Assembly (NCBI GenBank): GCA_963768075.1
Contig: CAVYHD010000033.1
Span: forward strand, 992,001 to 1,056,000
DNA length: 64,000 nt
Direction: 5' to 3'
Source: QHXW01 sp963768075
GTDB taxonomy: Bacteria; Acidobacteriota; Terriglobia; Bryobacterales; Bryobacteraceae
The position numbers and the translations under genes are program-made. The notes below the pieces were generated by a model. The model did not search any database. It was not told where the DNA came from and saw only the letters and a list, made by a program, of their open reading frames with translations. Of the stretch, positions 7,426 to 16,963 are shown piece by piece. The first letter of the stretch is position 1; each line of letters starts with the position of its first letter.

Positions 7426-9841
7426 CTAATCGTAGCGCAGGGCGACCATTGGGTCGATGCGGGTGGCGCGGCGGGCGGGGATGTGGATGGCAGCGAGTGA
7501 TACGACTAGCAGGATGGCGGGGACGGCCAGGAAGGTAACGGGGTCAGTCGTGGTGACCTGATAGAGCAGGCTCGAGAGCACGCGGGCGGCACCGGCGGCG
7601 GCGGGCAGGCCGATGGCGACGCCCAGGATAACGGGGCGCAATGCGCGGCTGAGAACCATACGCTCGACGGCGCCGGCTTCGGCGCCGAGGGCGATGCGGA
7701 TGCCGATTTCGGCGGTGCGCTGGCTGACGGCGTACGATACCACTCCGTAAATCCCGACCGCGGATAGCAAGAGCGCGAAAGCGGCGAGGATGGCCAGAAG
7801 CAGCATTACGAGGCGGCGCTGCGCGAGCGAATCGGCGAGAAGCTGTTCCATTGTGGCAATTCTGTACACGGGCAGATTGCGGTCGAGTTCCCGTGCGCGG
7901 GCCTGGATTCCCGAGATGGCGGTGAGCGGATCGCGAGCGGTACGGACCACGATGTGCATGAACGGCACCGGTATCTGGAGAGCGGAGAAATAGCGCAGCG
8001 GCCGCGGGTCCTTGATGAGACTTTGATCCTTCACCGCGCCGACGATGCCGATGATCAAATACGGATCGTTGCCTTTGAACGTGATTTGTTGGCCGATCGC
8101 GTCGCCTTTGGGAAAGAAGCGGGTGGCAAAGGTCTCGTCGACCACAGTGACCTTCGGGGCGTCGCCTGCATCCTGATCGGTGAACGTTCTGCCCTGCTTG
8201 ACGGGAATTCGCATGGTTTGAAAATAGGTTGGACTGACAATGCGGCGCCGGACGTCGGGTTCAGGTTCAGACGCTGGCCACGGGCGGCCCACGATGCTCG
8301 AAGGACCCTCCGCCACCTCCGGCGCTGCTGAAGGGCAGCCCGTCGACAAAATCCACGGAGGTGACACCAGGCAGCGCCGCCATGCCTGATCGCAGACGCG
8401 AATAGAACGCCATCACATCCGAAGGCCGGCTGTATTGCAGAACCGGCAGGCTGAGGCGCGCGGTGAGCAGGTGATCCGTCTGGAAGCCGGGATTCACGCT
8501 GGCGAGGTGCTGGAAGCTGCGGACCAGCAGACCTGCGCCGATGAGCAGCACCAGAGACAGGGCTACCTCGGCAACCACGAGGAACCCGCGCAAGCGTTGG
8601 CCATGCCGGCCTCCTTGAAGGCGGCCGATGCCGGCTTTGAGCGCCTCATTGAGATCGATGCCGGAGGTGCTGATCGCGGGCGCGAGCCCAAAGATCAGGC
8701 TGGTAGCGAACGAGAGGCCGAAAGTGAACGCAGCCACCAGCGTGTTGATCTGAAGGGCCTGCCCGCGGAAGAGGTTGGCCGGTCCGAAGCGAACGAAGAG
8801 ATCGAGCATCCAGGCGGTGAGGAACAGGCCGACTCCGCCGGCGAGGACCGCGAGCAGAACGCTCTCGGTCAGCAGTTGAGCAATAATCTGGCGCCGCTCC
8901 GCGCCGAGGGCGGTGCGAATGCCGATTTCCTTCTGCCGGGAGGTGGCGCGCGCCAGGAGCAGGTTGGCGACATTGGCGCATGCGATCAGCAGCACGAATC
9001 CGACAGCGGCCAGAAGGACTTCCAGCGGTCGACCCATGTCGCCGGCGACGGATTCCGCGAGGGGATCGACATCGATGCTCCAGCCTTTCGGGTACCACTT
9101 GGGAAGATTGTCGGTCATCTGGGCAGCAACCACTTTCACTTCGGCGCGGGCCTTCTCCAGAGTGACGCCGGGACGGAGACGGCCCAGAACTTCGTAGCGC
9201 TGATGGCCGCGAGAGTCCGGATCGAGATCCTGCGGAGCAAAGACTAGCGGGGCGTAGAGCTGCGAGGTTTCAAGGAACTGCAAGACGGGTTCGACCACAC
9301 CGATGACGGTGAATGTTTCGCCGTCGAGCTCAATCTGCTTCCCGGCGATGCGCGGGTCGGCGCCGAAGCGCGTCTTCCATAGGTCCGCTCCCAACACAAC
9401 GACGTGGTGACCGGGCTGCTCCTCATCGGGCGTGAAGAAACGGCCGAGAACAGGCTGCACACCGAGCATTGGAAACAGGCTGGCGGAACACTGGAGGCCG
9501 TAGACACGCACGGGTTCCTGATCGCCGGTGAGGTTGACGCTATTGATGTCGAACGCCGCCATATGGGAAAACGATTGGCTCAGGCGGCGGTAATCCAGGA
9601 AGTCGAGCGCGGAGGCATCGGATTTCTCCAATTCGAACATGGGCATGTTCTTCGTGACTAGCGCCAGTTGATCCGGATCTTTGTAATGAAGTGGATGCAG
9701 CAGAATGGCGTCGACGGCGGAGAAGATGGCAGTGTTTGCGCCAATGCCCGCGCCGAGGGTGGCGATGGCGACGAGTGTGAAAAGGGGATTGCGTGCCAGC
9801 AGGCGAAGCGCGAAGCGGAGGTGGTAAGGAAGGGCGATCAT
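7426..9841 (-). pseudogene. ADOP/MacB-type ABC permease, single frameshift
   Basis: Two overlapping frames together make one ~805-residue orphan permease. The first (ATG 9841 to stop at 8267) has TM1 with IATLGAGIGANTAIFSAVDA, the MacB periplasmic domain and the first FtsX domain (LLIACANVANLLLARATS). The second frame (from about 8290 to the stop at 7426) resumes with RIVSPTYFQTMRIPVKQGRT and ends in the second FtsX domain (SQRTAEIGIRIALGAEAGAV, TRIDPMVALRYD). Removing one G from the GGG near 8288-8290 on the coding strand joins them without loss. No stop codons or deletions elsewhere, so a recent mutation or a sequence error are both possible. Confidence 0.85.
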
Positions 9842-10180
9842 GAGCTTGAGCGGTGGATTGCAACGCGAATGCCACGGCTGTGGATTAGAAGCAAAGGGCT
9901 TAAGCGCGTCCAGGACGCCGGGGACGTTCGCTTATGGAGCGGAGAGGTTCGGAAACGGACAGCCTGTCGAAAAGTGGGGTATCTCCGCACCACAAGGGTG
10001 CGGTGGGTTGCCGGTGAGCAATCACGCACACTAAAAATTCGATCCGGATGATTGCTAAGCGTCACGATGGGATAAACTTACAATTTCGCAAAGCGGAACT
10101 GCTGAAGAAATGTGCAACACGTTACAAAAGCGTTGCGGTATAGGTGATTGCTGTATATCTAAAGTAATTTTCCACAGATT

Positions 10181-10200
10181 TTTCAACAGAAGCGTTGAAA
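10181..10200. promoter_or_regulatory. Inverted repeat before the SSS symporter gene
   Basis: TTTCAAC-AGAAGC-GTTGAAA is a perfect 7-bp inverted repeat ending 2 nt before the RBS GGAGAGG (10203-10209) of the symporter gene. It could be an operator or an mRNA hairpin limiting access to the RBS. The rest of the ~380-bp gap 9842-10219 shows no gene. Confidence 0.4.
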
Positions 10201-10219
10201 TCCGGAGAGGGTCGAACAG

Positions 10220-11977
10220 GTGAAGCTGACATTCGTGGATTGGGCGGTGGTCGCAGCGTACTTTCTTTTCAACCTGGGGATCGGCTTCTATTATAAGGCG
10301 CGCGCCGGGAAGAATATCGGCGAGTTTTTTCTCTCGGGACGCAACGTGCCGTGGTGGCTGGCGGGGACGTCGATGGTGGCGACCACGTTTGCTGCGGACA
10401 CACCGCTCGTCGTTACGGGACTCGTAGCGCGCAACGGCATTGCCGGTAACTGGTTGTGGTGGAACTTCGTAGCTAGCGGCATGCTAACGGTTTTTCTGTT
10501 CGCCCGGCTGTGGCGGCGATCCGGAGTCATGACCGATGTGGAGTTCGCTGAGATTCGCTATTCGGGTGGGCCAGCGGCGTTCCTGCGAGGGTTTCGGGCC
10601 CTGTATTTGGGGGTACCGATCAACTGCATTATCCTCGGCTGGGTGAACTTGGCCATGGTCAAGATCCTGATGTTGACACTTGGCGTGACGAAGGGGCAGG
10701 CACTCTGGATTGTGCTCGGCATCATCGCCGTTACCTCATTCATTTCCGCGCTGGCCGGGCTGTGGGGCGTGCTGGTGACGGATCTGTTCCAGTTCGTTCT
10801 CAAGATGACTATGATCATCGTTCTGGCCGTTGCCGCGGTACACGCAGTTGGCGGCATCGACCTGATGAAGATCAAGCTTTCTCAGATCAATCGCGCGGGC
10901 TCGGCGCTGAGCTTCGTGCCGGATCTGCACTCCGCCTGGATGCCTATGATCACCTTTCTGGTTTACATTTCCGTGAACTGGTGGGCCGTCTGGTACCCGG
11001 GCGCAGAGCCGGGCGGCGGGGGCTTTGTCGCACAGCGTATGTTCTGCGCCAAAGACGAGCGGAATTCGCTGCTGGCGACGCTTTGGTTCAACATCGCGCA
11101 CTATGGCCTGCGTCCGTGGCCGTGGATTCTGGTGGGTTTGGCCTCGATCATCCTGTACCCGAACCTGCAAGACAAAGAATCCGGATACGTTTTGGTGATG
11201 GTGAACTACCTTCCGGCGGCACTGCGGGGTTTGATGCTCGCGGGTTTTGCGGCGGCCTTCATGTCCACCATTGGGACAAATCTCAACTGGGGAGCCAGCT
11301 ATCTCGTAAACGACTTTTACCGCCGGTTCGTAAAGAAGGACGCAACGGAAGGGCACTACGTGGTGATGTCACAGGTGGCCACCGTGTTTCTGACCATTAT
11401 TTCGGTGATCGTCACCTACTACATGGACTCGATTGCCGGCGCTTGGAAGTTATTGATTGTAACGGGAGCTGGCACCGGGACGGTGCTTATCCTGCGCTGG
11501 TACTGGTGGCGGATCAATGCGTGGAGCGAGGTATCGGCAATGGCGGCGGCATTCGCGGCGTCATTGACTTTGCAATTGGGATTCGGCATATCGACCGACG
11601 ATCCCATCGGTTTCGCCCACATCATGCTTTATACCGTTGGTTTCACAACCGTCGTTTGGCTCGCGGTGACGTTTATGACGGCGCCAGAGCCCATGGACAA
11701 ACTGCTGTCGTTCTACCGGAAGGTCCATCCCTGGACGGCCGGTTGGGCGCGGGTGGCGAAGCTGGCTCCTGAAATTCCACCGACGCGGGACATGGCATAC
11801 AATCTGCTGGATTGGATCAGCGGATGCGTCATGATTTACGGTTTGTTGTTTGGAATCGGCAAGATTGTGCTTATGGAATTTGGCGCCGGTTTCATTTTCC
11901 TTGCAGTGGGCCTGGCGGCCGGCGCTGTCATCTACTGGGATCTCACACGACGGGGCTGGAAGTCGATTACGGACTAG
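10220..11977 (+). CDS. Sodium:solute symporter (SSS family)
   Basis: 585 residues from a GTG with a good upstream RBS (GGAGAGG). About 14-15 hydrophobic segments. The N-terminus (VDWAVVAAYFLFNLGIGFYY then FFLSGRNVPWWLAGTSMVAT) is the SSS hallmark, and AGFAAAFMSTIGTNLNWGAS carries the Na2-site serine/threonine helix. The sequence resembles the Acidobacterial sugar/organic-acid SSS branch; the solute is not identifiable. Followed after 16 nt by a methyltransferase gene on the same strand. Confidence 0.9.
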   Translation: MKLTFVDWAVVAAYFLFNLGIGFYYKARAGKNIGEFFLSGRNVPWWLAGTSMVATTFAADTPLVVTGLVARNGIAGNWLWWNFVASGMLTVFLFARLWRRSGVMTDVEFAEIRYSGGPAAFLRGFRALYLGVPINCIILGWVNLAMVKILMLTLGVTKGQALWIVLGIIAVTSFISALAGLWGVLVTDLFQFVLKMTMIIVLAVAAVHAVGGIDLMKIKLSQINRAGSALSFVPDLHSAWMPMITFLVYISVNWWAVWYPGAEPGGGGFVAQRMFCAKDERNSLLATLWFNIAHYGLRPWPWILVGLASIILYPNLQDKESGYVLVMVNYLPAALRGLMLAGFAAAFMSTIGTNLNWGASYLVNDFYRRFVKKDATEGHYVVMSQVATVFLTIISVIVTYYMDSIAGAWKLLIVTGAGTGTVLILRWYWWRINAWSEVSAMAAAFAASLTLQLGFGISTDDPIGFAHIMLYTVGFTTVVWLAVTFMTAPEPMDKLLSFYRKVHPWTAGWARVAKLAPEIPPTRDMAYNLLDWISGCVMIYGLLFGIGKIVLMEFGAGFIFLAVGLAAGAVIYWDLTRRGWKSITD

Positions 11978-11993
11978 CGCTACACTGGCAGTC

Positions 11994-12530
11994 ATGGTGG
12001 GTCGTGGAGCGTTGCTCGCAATCGTCCTGTCTTTCGGCGGGCTAGGGTCTGCGCAGGATGCGGAAAAGCTGGCGCCGTACTACCCGACGCCGCTCACCAT
12101 CGTGGAAAAGATGCTGGACCTGGGCGGGCTCAAGGCCGGAGAGAAGATGTTCGACCTGGGCTCGGGTGATGGCCGCATCGTGATCATGGCAGCCCAGAAA
12201 TACCAGGCGGACGCGACCGGAATCGAGATGCAGGATGATCTCTACCGGCAGAGCATGCAAAAAATCCGCGCACTGGGGCTGGATAAGACTGCGCGCATCA
12301 TCCACGGGGATATCATGAAGCAGGATTACAGCACGGCGGACCTGATCACGATCTATCTGCTGCCTGTTTCCAACGATAAAGTGCGCCCGCTGCTGGAAAA
12401 GCAACTCAAGAAGGGCACACGGATCGTTTGCCACGACTTTCCGGTCCGCGACTGGACGCCGGTCAAAGAAGTCAGCATCGAAGACGACGGCGAAGGCCGC
12501 AGCCACACGCTCTATCTCTATCGACGGTAA
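11994..12530 (+). CDS. Exported SAM-dependent methyltransferase-like protein
   Basis: 178 residues from ATG 11994. It starts with a signal-like segment (MVGRGALLAIVLSFGGLGSA, cleavage predicted before QDAEK). The Rossmann core follows: KMFDLGSGDGRIVIMAAQ is motif I, ATGIEMQ gives the acidic residue for the SAM ribose, and HGDIMKQDYSTADLITIYLLP is motif III/IV. Such proteins resemble histone-lysine-methyltransferase-like bacterial enzymes of unknown substrate. An exported methyltransferase would lack SAM outside, so the leader could instead be a membrane anchor or be misread. Confidence 0.75.
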   Translation: MVGRGALLAIVLSFGGLGSAQDAEKLAPYYPTPLTIVEKMLDLGGLKAGEKMFDLGSGDGRIVIMAAQKYQADATGIEMQDDLYRQSMQKIRALGLDKTARIIHGDIMKQDYSTADLITIYLLPVSNDKVRPLLEKQLKKGTRIVCHDFPVRDWTPVKEVSIEDDGEGRSHTLYLYRR

Positions 12531-12572
12531 GCAGTTCGCATCCCTCCGCTTTTTCGGCTAACCGGCGCCATG

Positions 12573-12607
12573 GTAGTTCGTCTACTAGTTTGGTAGAATC
12601 TCTACCA
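12573..12607. promoter_or_regulatory. Double dyad, probable PadR operator
   Basis: Two dyads lie just upstream of the padR ATG (12614): GTAG-TTCGT-CTAC (12573-12585) and TGGTAGA-ATC-TCTACCA (12591-12607), the second a perfect 7-bp inverted repeat. Both share the GTAG/CTAC core, and their centres are 20 bp apart, roughly two helical turns. Position and symmetry suit autoregulation by the PadR protein of the padR-permease operon. Confidence 0.65.
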
Positions 12608-12613
12608 TCCGCT

Positions 12614-12952
12614 ATGGCCAAAGAACCCAACCGCGTTGAATTGCTGCAAGGCACGCTGGACATGCTGATCCTTCGTACGCTGCTATTTGGCGCAATGCAC
12701 GGCCATGGCATCACGAAACATATCCAGCGGACCTCCGATGAAATGCTGCAAGTCGAGCACGGATCGCTCTATCCCGCGCTGCACCGGCTGGAGCGCCAGG
12801 GCTGGATTGCATCGAAATGGGAGAGTACGGACCGTGGCCGCGAGATGAAGTTCTACCGGCTGACGGCGGCCGGACGCAGGCAGCTCGTCCTGGAAAAATC
12901 CAAGTGGAAGCAGCTGGCCAGTGCGATCGCGCGGGTGATGCGCCCGGCGTAG
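12614..12952 (+). CDS. PadR-family transcriptional regulator
   Basis: 112 residues. Starts MAKEPNRVELLQGTLDMLIL, the standard beginning of Acidobacterial PadR regulators that accompany ADOP permeases; GSLYPALHRLERQGWIASKW is the recognition helix and wing. The start ATG at 12614 is chosen because the family begins at this residue, although the frame is open to 12428. The gene ends 9 nt before the permease GTG, so both form one operon under the dyads at 12573-12607. Confidence 0.92.
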   Translation: MAKEPNRVELLQGTLDMLILRTLLFGAMHGHGITKHIQRTSDEMLQVEHGSLYPALHRLERQGWIASKWESTDRGREMKFYRLTAAGRRQLVLEKSKWKQLASAIARVMRPA

Positions 12953-12961
12953 GAGGACATT

Positions 12962-15661
12962 GTGTGGTGGCGGAAGAAGCGGAATCAGGATCTGGAGCGT
13001 GAAATCCGCGGCCATCTGGAACTCGAGGAAGAAGAGCAGCGTAATGCCGGATCGACGCCGGACGAAGCATCCTACGCGGCGCACCGGGCGTTTGGGAACG
13101 TAAGTCTCATCAAGGAGGTAACGCGCGAAATGTGGGGATGGACATCGTTCGAACGGTTGGGGCAGGACTTGCGATATGCCCTGCGCATGCTGCGGAAAAG
13201 CCCCGGATTCACCGTCGTCGCGGTGCTGTCGCTGGCGCTGGGCATTGGCGCGAACACCGCCATCTTCAGCCTGATGAATGCCGTCATGCTGCGCTCGCTG
13301 CCCGTCCAGGAGCCGGATCGCCTGGTGCTCTTCGGCAAAGGATGGGCGGTGGGGATCACAGACGGTTTGCCGGATGGCAGTTGGCAGCTGTTCTCTTATC
13401 CGTTCTATCGCGACGTGCAGCGAAAGAATCAGGCATTTTCCGGCGTGGCGGCGATGGAAAGTTTGCCGAACGACGTGCGCGCGGTGGTCAGCGGCAACAC
13501 CCAATCCGAACCGGTGACCACGCGCCTGGTTTCGGGCACGTACTTCTCGGTGCTTGGCGTGCATGCAGTCGCCGGCCGCACCTTCACGGATGCCGAAGAT
13601 CAGACGCCCGGCGGCCATCCGGTGGCGGTGATGAGCTATTCGTGGTGGCAGCGGCGTTTCGCGCGCGACCGGTCCGTGGTCGGCAAGACGCTTACCGTTG
13701 GCCCGACGGTTTACACCATCATCGGCGTCGCGCCGCCGGAGTTTTTTGGAACCGCGGTCGGCGAATCGCCGGATCTATGGATTCCTCTTGCCATGAACGC
13801 GCAATTGCCACCCGGTTGGGGCGGCGAAAAGGCGATCCGCGACCCATCGTTTCAGTCGCTCTACATTCTGGCGAGACTCAAACCGGGCGCCAGCTTCGCG
13901 CGAGCGGGCGCGAATGTGAACGTGATTTTCAAGCAGAGTGTTCGCGAGATGGCGGGCCCAGCGCCCACGGCGAAGCAGCTTGATGCCATCCAGCACGCTC
14001 GGATTGACCTTACTCCGGGCGGCCGCGGGCTTTCGCAGATCCGCATCCAGTTTTCGACGTCGTTACGGATTCTGATGGCCGCGGTGGGTGTGGTCCTGCT
14101 CATCGCGTGCGCGAATATCGCCAACCTGCTGTTGGCGCGGGCCGCCAGCCGGCGCAGGGAGATCGCCGTGAGGCTTTCCATTGGAGCGGGCCGCATGCGG
14201 CTCATCCGCCAGATGCTCACGGAGAGCGTTCTGATGGCGGTGCTCGGCGGCGCTGCGGGTATCCTGTTCGCCTGGTGGGCCGGAGGGGTTCTGCTATGGA
14301 TGGTTTCGACCGGTGCCGAGACGCTGCCGCTGCGCGTCGCGCCGGATGCGCGCGTTCTGGCCTTCACATGCCTGCTCTCGTTGGCCACCGGCATCCTGTT
14401 CGGCCTGGCACCCGCATTTCGGGCAACGCGAGTCGACTTGAGTTCCTCGCTCAAGGAGGGCCGGGGAAGCATCTCGGCTCGATCGAGCAATTTTCTTGCA
14501 AAGGCGCTCATCGTTTCACAGGTAGCGCTCTCAGCCGTGCTGCTGATCGGTGCGGGCCTATTCGTTCGCAGCCTGATGAATCTGAGAAGCGTTGACACTG
14601 GATTCAGTAAGGAGAACGTACTGGTGATGCGGGTTGACATGGCGTCACTGGGTTACAAAGACAGCGATTCGCGCCTCGTGGACATTTACCATCGCTTGGA
14701 GGATGGAGTCAGCGGCCTGCCGGGCGTGCATGCGGCCAGCTTTTCCATGTTCACGTTCAATCAGGGGACGTGGTCTTCTCTGGCTTTCGCGCAGGGCCGT
14801 ACGCCACCTCCGGAAAGCCAGCGGGAGGTTCACCATAACGTCGTCGGCCCGGCGTTCTTCGCCGCGATGGGGTTGCCGATAGTCCTAGGCCGGCCACTCG
14901 GACCTCAGGACACGGAGAAATCACCCAAGGCTGCGGTGATCAACGAAACGATGGCGCGCCGTTTCTTTCCAAATGAGTCGCCAATCGGCCTGCACTTTGG
15001 CTTTGACCCGGAACACAGTGGGGAGATTCAGATTGTCGGAGTATCGAAAGATGCGAAATACGAGAGCCTGCAAGAAGAGCCCGAAGCTGCCGCCTGTTAC
15101 CCATATACCCAAAACGTCGGCTATTACAGCAATTTCGACGTTCGTTACTCCGGCGATCCACGCGGACTAATGTCGGCGATCCGGCGTGTGTTTGGCGAAG
15201 TGAATCGCAATCTTCCGATCACCGACGTGCGGACGCTGGCCGAGCAGGTGGACAATTCCCTGGTCGAGCAAAAGCTGACCGCCCGCTTGTCCACCTTCTT
15301 CGGGCTGTTGGCGTTGCTGCTGGCTTCGATTGGCATCTACGGAGTGCTGTCCTACACCGTCGCCCGGAGGGCGAGTGAGATCGGGCTGCGCATGGCGCTG
15401 GGGGCGCGACGCACGAACGTCGTGTGGATGGTGATGCGCGACGTGTTGGCGCTGGTGGCTCTCGGGCTCGTGATCGGCGTGCCGGCGGCTTTGGGGCTAG
15501 AGCGGCTGGCGTCCGGTTTACTGTTCGGGCTCACGAATGCCGATGCTCCTTCCTTTGCGGCGGCCGTCGTGATTCTCTCTGCCGTCGCGGGGTTCGCGGC
15601 TTACCTGCCGGCGCGGAAGGCATCGCTGGTAGACCCGATGACCGCCTTGCGATACGAATGA
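12962..15661 (+). CDS. ADOP-family MacB-like ABC permease
   Basis: 899 residues from a GTG with RBS AGGAGG (12951-12956). Domain order: a cytosolic helical prefix (residues ~1-60, WWRKKRNQDLEREIRGHLEL), TM1 (SPGFTVVAVLSLALGIGANT), a MacB periplasmic domain, a first FtsX domain (LLIACANIANLLLARAASRR), a second TM plus periplasmic domain, and a second FtsX domain (RRASEIGLRMALGARRTNVV), ending VDPMTALRYE. These duplicated permeases lack an ATPase and are expanded in Acidobacteriota; roles in export or envelope stress are inferred. Confidence 0.92.
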   Translation: MWWRKKRNQDLEREIRGHLELEEEEQRNAGSTPDEASYAAHRAFGNVSLIKEVTREMWGWTSFERLGQDLRYALRMLRKSPGFTVVAVLSLALGIGANTAIFSLMNAVMLRSLPVQEPDRLVLFGKGWAVGITDGLPDGSWQLFSYPFYRDVQRKNQAFSGVAAMESLPNDVRAVVSGNTQSEPVTTRLVSGTYFSVLGVHAVAGRTFTDAEDQTPGGHPVAVMSYSWWQRRFARDRSVVGKTLTVGPTVYTIIGVAPPEFFGTAVGESPDLWIPLAMNAQLPPGWGGEKAIRDPSFQSLYILARLKPGASFARAGANVNVIFKQSVREMAGPAPTAKQLDAIQHARIDLTPGGRGLSQIRIQFSTSLRILMAAVGVVLLIACANIANLLLARAASRRREIAVRLSIGAGRMRLIRQMLTESVLMAVLGGAAGILFAWWAGGVLLWMVSTGAETLPLRVAPDARVLAFTCLLSLATGILFGLAPAFRATRVDLSSSLKEGRGSISARSSNFLAKALIVSQVALSAVLLIGAGLFVRSLMNLRSVDTGFSKENVLVMRVDMASLGYKDSDSRLVDIYHRLEDGVSGLPGVHAASFSMFTFNQGTWSSLAFAQGRTPPPESQREVHHNVVGPAFFAAMGLPIVLGRPLGPQDTEKSPKAAVINETMARRFFPNESPIGLHFGFDPEHSGEIQIVGVSKDAKYESLQEEPEAAACYPYTQNVGYYSNFDVRYSGDPRGLMSAIRRVFGEVNRNLPITDVRTLAEQVDNSLVEQKLTARLSTFFGLLALLLASIGIYGVLSYTVARRASEIGLRMALGARRTNVVWMVMRDVLALVALGLVIGVPAALGLERLASGLLFGLTNADAPSFAAAVVILSAVAGFAAYLPARKASLVDPMTALRYE

Positions 15662-15688
15662 CGCGCCCCGCGGTGCTACGCTGACGGA

Positions 15689-16834
15689 GTGAAGGTCGGC
15701 ATCACCTGCTATCCCACTTACGGCGGCAGCGGAATTGTTGCCACGGAGCTGGGATTGGAGTTGGCCATGCGCGGCCACGAAGTCCATTTCATCACTTACG
15801 CCAATCCCATCCGGCTCGATCCCGGGATTCCGCGTATTCACTATCACGAAGTGGAGGTTTCCAATTATCCGCTGTTCCAATATCCGCCGTACTGCCTGGC
15901 GCTGGCCTCGCGCATGGCGGAAGTGGCGGAACTTTACTCGCTCGATCTGCTGCACGTGCATTACGCCATTCCGCACTCCATCTCCGCGCTGCTGGCGCAG
16001 CAGATGCTGGCGCCTGTCCGGCGGCTGCCGTTCATCACCACGCTGCATGGCACCGACATCACGCTCGTCGGGACGGACCGCTCGTATTTTCCGATTACCA
16101 AGTTCTCCATCGAGCAATCGGATGGCATCACCGGCATCAGCGAGTTCATCCGCCGGCGCACCACCGAAGTGTTCGGCGTAACCGACCGGATCCAGGTGAT
16201 TCCCAACTTCGTCAACATGCGAAACGTACCGGCCGGACGCGGAAAAGCAGGGGGCACGGCGCATGGCTCCTTACGGAGAGAAGCTGCTGATCCATCTTTC
16301 GAATTTCCGGCCGGTGAAGCGCGTGCTGGATTGTATTCGTATTCTGGCGCGACGTGCTGCAAGGCGGCGCCGGCTCATCTGCTGATGGTGGGCGACGGGC
16401 CGGATTGTGGTCCAGCCGAGGCGCTGGCGCGGGAACTCGGAGTGCAGGATCATGTCAGCTTTCTGGGCAAGCAGAACCACGTCGAGCGGCTGATCCCGCT
16501 GGCGCACGTGCTGCTGATGCCGAGCGAGCTGGAGGCGTTCGGCCTGGCAGCGCTCGAAGCAATGGCCTGCGGCGTGCCGCCGGTCGCCACCAATGCCGGC
16601 GGCGTCCCGGAGCTGATTACTCACGGGGTGGACGGGTTCTTGGAGGCTGTCGGTGATCTCGATGCGCAATCGGCGCGCGTGATCCAGTTGGTCACCGAGG
16701 ATCGCCTGCATCAGCGGATGGCGGCGGCCGCGCGCCAGACCGCCGTCAGCCGATTTTCCACCGAGCGCATTATCCCCGAGTATGAGCGCTATTACGAGAA
16801 GATTTGTGGGTCCAGCTTAGCCACCGGCCTCTGA
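15689..16834 (+). CDS. bshA: GT4 glycosyltransferase BshA (N-acetylglucosaminyl L-malate synthase), locally frame-scrambled
   Basis: BshA joins UDP-GlcNAc and L-malate in the first step of bacillithiol synthesis. The N-terminus (MKVGITCYPTYGGSGIVATE), HYAIPHSISA and TTLHGTDITLVGTD, and the C-terminal domain (HLLMVGDGPD, LLMPSELEAFGLAALEAMAC) match BshA closely. Between 16217 and ~16368 the open frame encodes about 50 residues unlike the family, while the neighbouring frame over this stretch gives MAPYGEKLLIHLSNFRPVKR and VLDCIRILAR, the expected sequence with the donor-phosphate-binding R-x-x-K. Three single-base insertions (near 16217, 16352, 16368) explain this and restore the frame. As written the protein would be inactive. 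Confidence 0.85.
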   Translation: MKVGITCYPTYGGSGIVATELGLELAMRGHEVHFITYANPIRLDPGIPRIHYHEVEVSNYPLFQYPPYCLALASRMAEVAELYSLDLLHVHYAIPHSISALLAQQMLAPVRRLPFITTLHGTDITLVGTDRSYFPITKFSIEQSDGITGISEFIRRRTTEVFGVTDRIQVIPNFVNMRNVPAGRGKAGGTAHGSLRREAADPSFEFPAGEARAGLYSYSGATCCKAAPAHLLMVGDGPDCGPAEALARELGVQDHVSFLGKQNHVERLIPLAHVLLMPSELEAFGLAALEAMACGVPPVATNAGGVPELITHGVDGFLEAVGDLDAQSARVIQLVTEDRLHQRMAAAARQTAVSRFSTERIIPEYERYYEKICGSSLATGL

Positions 16835-16963
16835 TGGCCAGCAAGACCGGGCCCTCGGAAACGAGATACAATAGTCGGGTTAAGAGTTTAGGAATGTGAC
16901 GGTTTCCCGGGATGTGCGCCGGAGATTGTCCACTCCGCCGCTGTCGAACCGTTTGAACCACTG

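Noticed and set aside
10762..11772. Long frame within the SSS symporter gene
   Set aside because: Shadow of the symporter gene; no membrane segments or motifs.
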